Source: JBQCEE01 sp051960575 (GTDB lineage Bacteria > Actinomycetota > Actinomycetes > Mycobacteriales > Jatrophihabitantaceae). Taken from it: 5,239 nt of DNA. This document shows, one piece after another, positions 1 to 5,239 of the stretch (its first letter is position 1; every line of letters begins with the position of its first letter). The position numbers were made by a program, and so were the translations under genes. The stretch lies in assembly GCF_051960575.1 (NCBI RefSeq), contig NZ_JBQCEE010000186.1, forward strand, positions 1 through 5,239, read 5' to 3'. The notes under the pieces were generated by a model. That model was not told the origin of the DNA, ran no database searches, and saw only the letters and a program-made list of their open reading frames with translations.

Positions 1-2
1 CG

Positions 3-398
3 GCGTGGCCCGTGGCGACGAGCGCGGCCGCCCCGGCGCCGCGTCCTTCCACGCCCGCTCTGCGCACCTCGCCCGCCACACCCGCCCCGCCCGCCGCGCC
101 CGGCTGGCCCACCGCGCCGAGCCCGTCCGCCCCGGCACGGCCGTCGCCCGCGCGTGCCGACCACGAGCCGGTCGTGGTCCGTGCCGGCGACTCGCTCTGG
201 TCGATCGCGGCGGGCCGACTCGACGGTCGGGCCACCGACGCCCGCATCGCTGCGGCGTGGCCGGCGTGGTGGGCGGCGAACCGCGCTGTTGTCGGCGCCG
301 ATCCCGACCTCATCCGCCCGGGTCAGGCGCTGCAGCCGCCGACCACCCAGCACCCGCGTCCAGCCGACACCGCATCCACACCGAGGGGAACGTCATGA
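3..398 (+). CDS. LysM peptidoglycan-binding domain protein, 3' part (5' end outside window)
   Basis: This is the C-terminal part of a protein carrying one LysM domain, a fold that binds N-acetylglucosamine-containing glycans and so usually places proteins at the cell wall. About 50 visible residues rich in Ala, Pro and Ser form a flexible linker. The LysM domain follows at about residues 53-110, counted from the GTG at 12. It opens with the typical VRAGDSLWSIA, continues with a Trp-rich helix (WPAWWAANRAVVG), and closes with the PDLIRPGQ signature, then a short Pro-rich tail. The frame is open to the left edge, so the GTG at 12 is probably internal (Val). Related actinobacterial proteins usually carry an N-terminal signal or membrane segment before such a linker, but none is visible here. 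The stop codon overlaps the next gene's start in an ATGA junction, which suggests an operon with translational coupling. The domain call is firm; the exact cellular role is unknown. Confidence 0.88.
   Translation, partial: AWPVATSAAAPAPRPSTPALRTSPATPAPPAAPGWPTAPSPSAPARPSPARADHEPVVVRAGDSLWSIAAGRLDGRATDARIAAAWPAWWAANRAVVGADPDLIRPGQALQPPTTQHPRPADTASTPRGTS
383..390 (+). promoter_or_regulatory. Ribosome binding site that fixes the start of the Rv3235-family gene
   Basis: The sequence GAGGGGAA ends four bases before the ATG at 395 and lies within the last codons of the LysM gene. It is a good Shine-Dalgarno match for a high-GC actinobacterium. It supports starting the downstream protein at 395 and rejecting the longer open frame that reaches back to position 5 across the LysM gene. 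Confidence 0.7.
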
Positions 399-904
399 CC
401 GCCGCCGCCGTCCGGTACGCCACCGTCCGCCCGGCCCCCCGCCGCGAACCACCGTTCGACGACGAACTGGCCGCTGAGCGCCCGCCGCTGCGCCTGGTGC
501 GCGGGCTCGAGCTGGAACTGCCGTTCCCCGATCCGCACGTCGTCACGCCGCTGCAGGTGGGGGTCCGTCCGAGCGTGGCCGGTGACCCCGAGCTGTGGGC
601 GCGTCGGCTGCTGCTCGGGCTCAGCGAGTACGCCGCGGGCCGGCGCCCGCTGCACCAGCTGGCACCGATCGTGAACCCGCTGCTGCTGCGCAGCCTGGGC
701 GCCAACATCGACCGAGCGCGCACCGCACCCGGTGGTCACTGGCTCCGCGGCGCGGCGATCCGCTCGCTGCGCCTCAGCACGCCGGCCGACGGTGTCGCCG
801 AGGTGGCGGCCGTGCTCAACGCCGGGCGCAGGGTGCGGGCGATGGCGCTGCGCCTCGAGGTGCGCCACGGTCGCTGGCAGTGCGTCCAGCTGCAGATGGC
901 CTGA
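395..904 (+). CDS. Rv3235 family protein (DUF6459), function unknown
   Basis: This 169-residue protein matches the actinobacterial family named after M. tuberculosis Rv3235, recognised here by motif recall only. Residues 1-60 are a variable, Pro- and charge-rich N-terminus. Residues 67-102 hold the conserved helical segment WARRLLLGLSEYAAGRRPLHQL followed by a PLLLRSL helix (written here in pieces: WARRLLLGL, AAGRRPLHQL, PLLLRSL). Residues 119-167 form a probable beta-rich C-terminal half (IRSLRLSTP, VAAVLNAGRRVRAMALRLE, GRWQCVQL). No signal peptide or membrane helix is visible, so a cytoplasmic protein is likely. The ATG at 395 is chosen because a strong ribosome binding site precedes it and it overlaps the LysM stop by four bases. 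Family members lie near secA in several actinobacteria, as here. No biochemical function is known to me, and catalytic residues are not apparent. Confidence 0.87.
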   Translation: MTAAAVRYATVRPAPRREPPFDDELAAERPPLRLVRGLELELPFPDPHVVTPLQVGVRPSVAGDPELWARRLLLGLSEYAAGRRPLHQLAPIVNPLLLRSLGANIDRARTAPGGHWLRGAAIRSLRLSTPADGVAEVAAVLNAGRRVRAMALRLEVRHGRWQCVQLQMA

Positions 905-909
905 CGGCC

Positions 910-937
910 CCACGACACCGAGAACCCCCTGTCGTGG
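910..937. other. Alternative 8-bp hairpin overlapping the terminator arm
   Basis: CCACGACA at 910-917 is the exact reverse complement of TGTCGTGG at 930-937, with a 12-base loop containing the C-run. This stem uses bases that also form the upstream arm of the large hairpin at 922-977, so the two folds exclude each other. It resembles an antiterminator arrangement in form only. It could equally be a chance 8-bp match in GC-rich DNA or a decayed terminator stem. Confidence 0.35.
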
Positions 938-977
938 CTCGTCTTCCAGCCTGGAATCGAGCCACAGCAGGGGGTTT
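922..977. terminator. Long imperfect hairpin between convergent genes, probable bidirectional terminator
   Basis: The stem pairs 922-932 with 967-977 (the C-run AACCCCCTG against CAGGGGGTT, with G-T wobbles at both ends). After one C/A mismatch, 934-941 pairs perfectly with 958-965. A further 5-bp stem (944-948 with 952-956) encloses a GCC triloop. The arm is followed by only a short T tract (TTT at 975-977) on the + strand and by TT on the - strand, so it is not a textbook U-tailed terminator. Its position, in the 89-bp gap between the convergent stop codons of the Rv3235-family gene and secA, makes a two-way terminator the natural reading. Confidence 0.75.
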
Positions 978-993
978 CGCGTGCCTCGGGACG

Positions 994-3837
<2,844 letters not shown>

Positions 3838-3913
3838 GGTACGGGCCCCGTGGTCCGTCTCACTCGCGGCAAAGCGGTTTGCTCATGACCGGGCGTCTGC
3901 CAGGGTCGGCGCC
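3838..3913. promoter_or_regulatory. Divergent intergenic region between secA and the acetyltransferase gene
   Basis: These 76 bases separate two genes read in opposite directions, so promoters for both are expected here or within the neighbouring coding sequence. I find no convincing TANNNT -10 box at a proper distance from either start. A small inverted repeat, GCAAA-GCGG-TTTGC (3869-3882), is the only AT-containing symmetrical element and could be an operator or a chance hairpin. A second compact symmetry, ACGGGCCCCGT (3841-3851), lies next to the secA start and overlaps its presumed ribosome binding region, where it might limit access. A weak AGGG (3902-3905) precedes the acetyltransferase ATG. 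Confidence 0.4.
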
Positions 3914-5239
3914 ATGGCGATCATCGACGGCGTCGACCTGACCGACCTCGTGCTCACCGGCCCCCGGCTCACCCTGCGGCCCTGGCGCCCCGACGACGCG
4001 GACGTCGTGTTCGCCGCCCTCCGGGACGACGCCGCGGCGGCCCGCTTCACGACCGTGCCCGTCCCGTACACCGAGGCGGACGCCGTCGCCTTCACCGGCA
4101 GGTTCGGCAACGCCGGCCGGGCGGACGGCAGCGAGCTCGGCGGCGCGCTGGTCGAGCGGGCCACCGGCCGGGTGGTCGGGTCGGCGAGCCTGCGGCTGCC
4201 CAGCGGCGACCTCGGCTACATCGTCTACCCGGTGCACCGCGGACAGGGCTACGCCGCCGAGGCGGTGCGGATGCTCGTCGCCTGGGCCTTCGCCCACGGC
4301 CTGCACCGCGTCGAGATCGACGCGGACGTCCGGAACCTCGCCTCGCTGCGCACCGCCCTCGACGCCGGGTTCGGCTTCGAGGGCGTCGCCTGGCGCAGGC
4401 CTGTGCAGGGCCCTGCCGGCAGCGACCGCACCCTCGACCTCGCCTGGTTCGCTCGCTTCGCCGACGATGACGGCGCACCGATCGCGCCGCGACTGCCGTG
4501 GCCGACGGCGCCGCTCGACGACGGCGTGCTGGCGCTGCGTCCGCTGGCGCCGGACGACGTGGACGGGCTGCTCGGCACGGAGGACGCCGAGTCGGTGCGC
4601 TGGAACTTCACCGGCGACGCACCGAGGCGCGCCGACCTCGCGCGCACCTGCGCCCGGGCCGGTCTCGACTGGCTCACCACCGGCCTGGCGCGGTGGGCGA
4701 TGGTCGACACGGCGACCGGCGGCTTCGCGGGCGCGCTCACCGTGCGGCCGGTCGGCCCGCCCCAGGTCGCCGGCATCGGCTACGGCGTGCACCCCGACTT
4801 CCGCGGGCGCGGCTACACCGCGCGGGCGCTGCGGCTGGTGAGCGCCTGGGCCTTCGAGGTCGCGGGGATGGCCCGGCTCGAGCTGGGCGCGAAGGAGGGC
4901 AACGTCGCGTCGCAGCGCGCGGCGCTTGCCGGCGGGTTCGAGCCGGACGGGGTGCGGCGCTCGCGGCTGCGCAACGCCGACGGCACGTTCGCCGACGAGG
5001 TGCGGTTCGCGCTGGTCAACCCCGACCTCGCCGGGCACGGCGGTGGGACCGCCCCGTGTCCGGGCCCGGGGAGGTACGGGGGGGGGCCGGGGCCCCTCCC
5101 CACCCGGCCGGGAGGGGGGGGGTTTGTCTCTCTCCCCTTTGCGGGGTGGTGTGGGGGGGGGGCCGGCCCCCCCCTTTTCGTCCCGCGGGCGGGGCCCCGG
5201 GGCGGGCCCCCCGCCGTGCCCGGCGAGGTCGGGGTTGAC
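3914..5239 (+). CDS. Tandem-domain GNAT family N-acetyltransferase (RimJ/RimL-like), 3' end unreliable
   Basis: The frame from ATG 3914 stays open for 442 codons to the window edge; about the first 376 codons look like genuine protein. Such enzymes transfer an acetyl group from acetyl-CoA to an amine; the substrate cannot be predicted. Two GNAT domains are joined in one chain. Domain 1 (about 16-180) begins LTGPRLTLRPWRPDDAD and has the acetyl-CoA loop HRGQGYA (109-115). Domain 2 (about 203-368) begins GVLALRPLAPDDVD and has FRGRGYT (296-302). Across this motif (101-126 against 289-314) 15 of 26 residues are identical, pointing to internal duplication. Both show the N-x-AS-x-R-x-AL pattern followed by GF that is usual in Acetyltransf_3 proteins. 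Nearly every codon ends in G or C up to about 5043, which supports this frame over the overlapping reverse-strand one. The ATG is chosen because AGGG lies upstream and the fold begins soon after. The true stop is probably just after 5040 and is hidden by corrupted or folded-back sequence. Confidence 0.85.
   Translation, partial: MAIIDGVDLTDLVLTGPRLTLRPWRPDDADVVFAALRDDAAAARFTTVPVPYTEADAVAFTGRFGNAGRADGSELGGALVERATGRVVGSASLRLPSGDLGYIVYPVHRGQGYAAEAVRMLVAWAFAHGLHRVEIDADVRNLASLRTALDAGFGFEGVAWRRPVQGPAGSDRTLDLAWFARFADDDGAPIAPRLPWPTAPLDDGVLALRPLAPDDVDGLLGTEDAESVRWNFTGDAPRRADLARTCARAGLDWLTTGLARWAMVDTATGGFAGALTVRPVGPPQVAGIGYGVHPDFRGRGYTARALRLVSAWAFEVAGMARLELGAKEGNVASQRAALAGGFEPDGVRRSRLRNADGTFADEVRFALVNPDLAGHGGGTAPCPGPGRYGGGPGPLPTRPGGGGFVSLPFAGWCGGGAGPPLFVPRAGPRGGPPAVPGEVGVD
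5015..5239. repeat. Terminal inverted repeat (29-bp exact arms) at the window end
   Basis: Positions 5015-5043 and 5211-5239 are perfect reverse complements over 29 bases. The outer arm ends exactly at the window's last base, so the repeat may continue beyond it. Symmetry continues inward with mismatches: 5045-5047, 5049-5056 and 5060-5061 still pair with the opposite arm at the same register. The centre is near 5127. The left arm is acetyltransferase coding sequence (LVNPDLAGHGG), so the right arm reads as the same gene backwards. A fold-back read or assembly artefact at a contig end is the simplest explanation. Confidence 0.85.
5044..5210. other. Low-complexity, homopolymer-rich spacer, probably low-quality sequence
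   Basis: This 167-base stretch is almost entirely G and C, with runs of nine G (5078-5086), nine G (5114-5122), ten G (5153-5162) and eight C (5167-5174), unlike anything else in the window. Translated in the acetyltransferase frame it gives Gly/Pro-rich peptide with no domain character. It approximately mirrors itself around 5127, as expected if both halves are error-filled readings of one original sequence. No gene should be annotated from it. Confidence 0.7.

Noticed and set aside
5..394. N-terminal extension of the Rv3235-family protein back to position 5
   Set aside because: This stretch is Arg/Pro/His-rich out-of-frame reading of the LysM gene. The ATG at 395 has a good ribosome binding site and matches the expected protein length.
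3860..5038. Reverse-strand open frame of 392 codons opposite the acetyltransferase gene
   Set aside because: The translation is Arg/Gly/Ala/Glu-rich without domain signatures, whereas the + strand frame from 3914 has two clear GNAT domains and near-complete G/C third positions.
4498..5238. A separate + strand gene starting at 4498
   Set aside because: It is a different frame from the second GNAT domain, is Arg/Gly/Ala-rich, and its stop at 5236-5238 lies in the inverted-repeat artefact.
5015..5239. Hairpin telomere or transposon terminal inverted repeat
   Set aside because: The arms are the 3' end of an acetyltransferase coding sequence, no transposase or telomere-type palindrome array is present, and the spacer has the look of failed base calling.

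Overview
The window looks like chromosomal DNA from a high-GC actinobacterium, probably of the Nocardioides/Propionibacteriales or a related lineage (that placement is inference). The evidence is very high GC with almost every codon ending in G or C, a full-length SecA1-type translocase ATPase with the basic, cysteine-free tail usual in actinobacteria, and a gene of the actinobacterial Rv3235 family (DUF6459) beside it. All recognisable genes are ordinary core-genome genes. I see no phage, transposon, CRISPR array, RNA gene or defence system.

Layout. (1) Positions 1-398, + strand: the 3' end of a gene for a LysM peptidoglycan-binding protein with a long Ala/Pro-rich linker; its start lies left of the window. 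(2) 395-904, + strand: an Rv3235-family protein of unknown function, overlapping the LysM gene by four bases (ATGA) and so probably translationally coupled to it. (3) 905-993: a short gap between convergent genes, filled by a long imperfect hairpin that probably terminates transcription from both sides. (4) 994-3837, - strand: secA, complete, 947 residues. (5) 3838-3913: a 76-bp gap between divergent genes with no clear promoter match. (6) 3914 to the window end, + strand: a tandem-domain GNAT N-acetyltransferase whose two RimJ/RimL-like halves look like an internal duplication.

The last ~200 bases are abnormal. Positions 5015-5043 recur exactly, in reverse complement, as the final 29 bases (5211-5239). 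The 167 bases between are extremely GC-rich, with runs of 8-10 identical bases, and continue the mirror symmetry imperfectly. This looks like a fold-back or low-quality contig end, not biology. It removes the true stop codon of the acetyltransferase gene, whose frame stays open to the window edge.

Functionally, SecA drives protein export through SecYEG, and the LysM protein is an expected cell-wall or envelope protein that could be a Sec client. No direct link between the LysM/Rv3235 pair, SecA and the acetyltransferase can be shown from the sequence. I found no convincing previously undescribed system.
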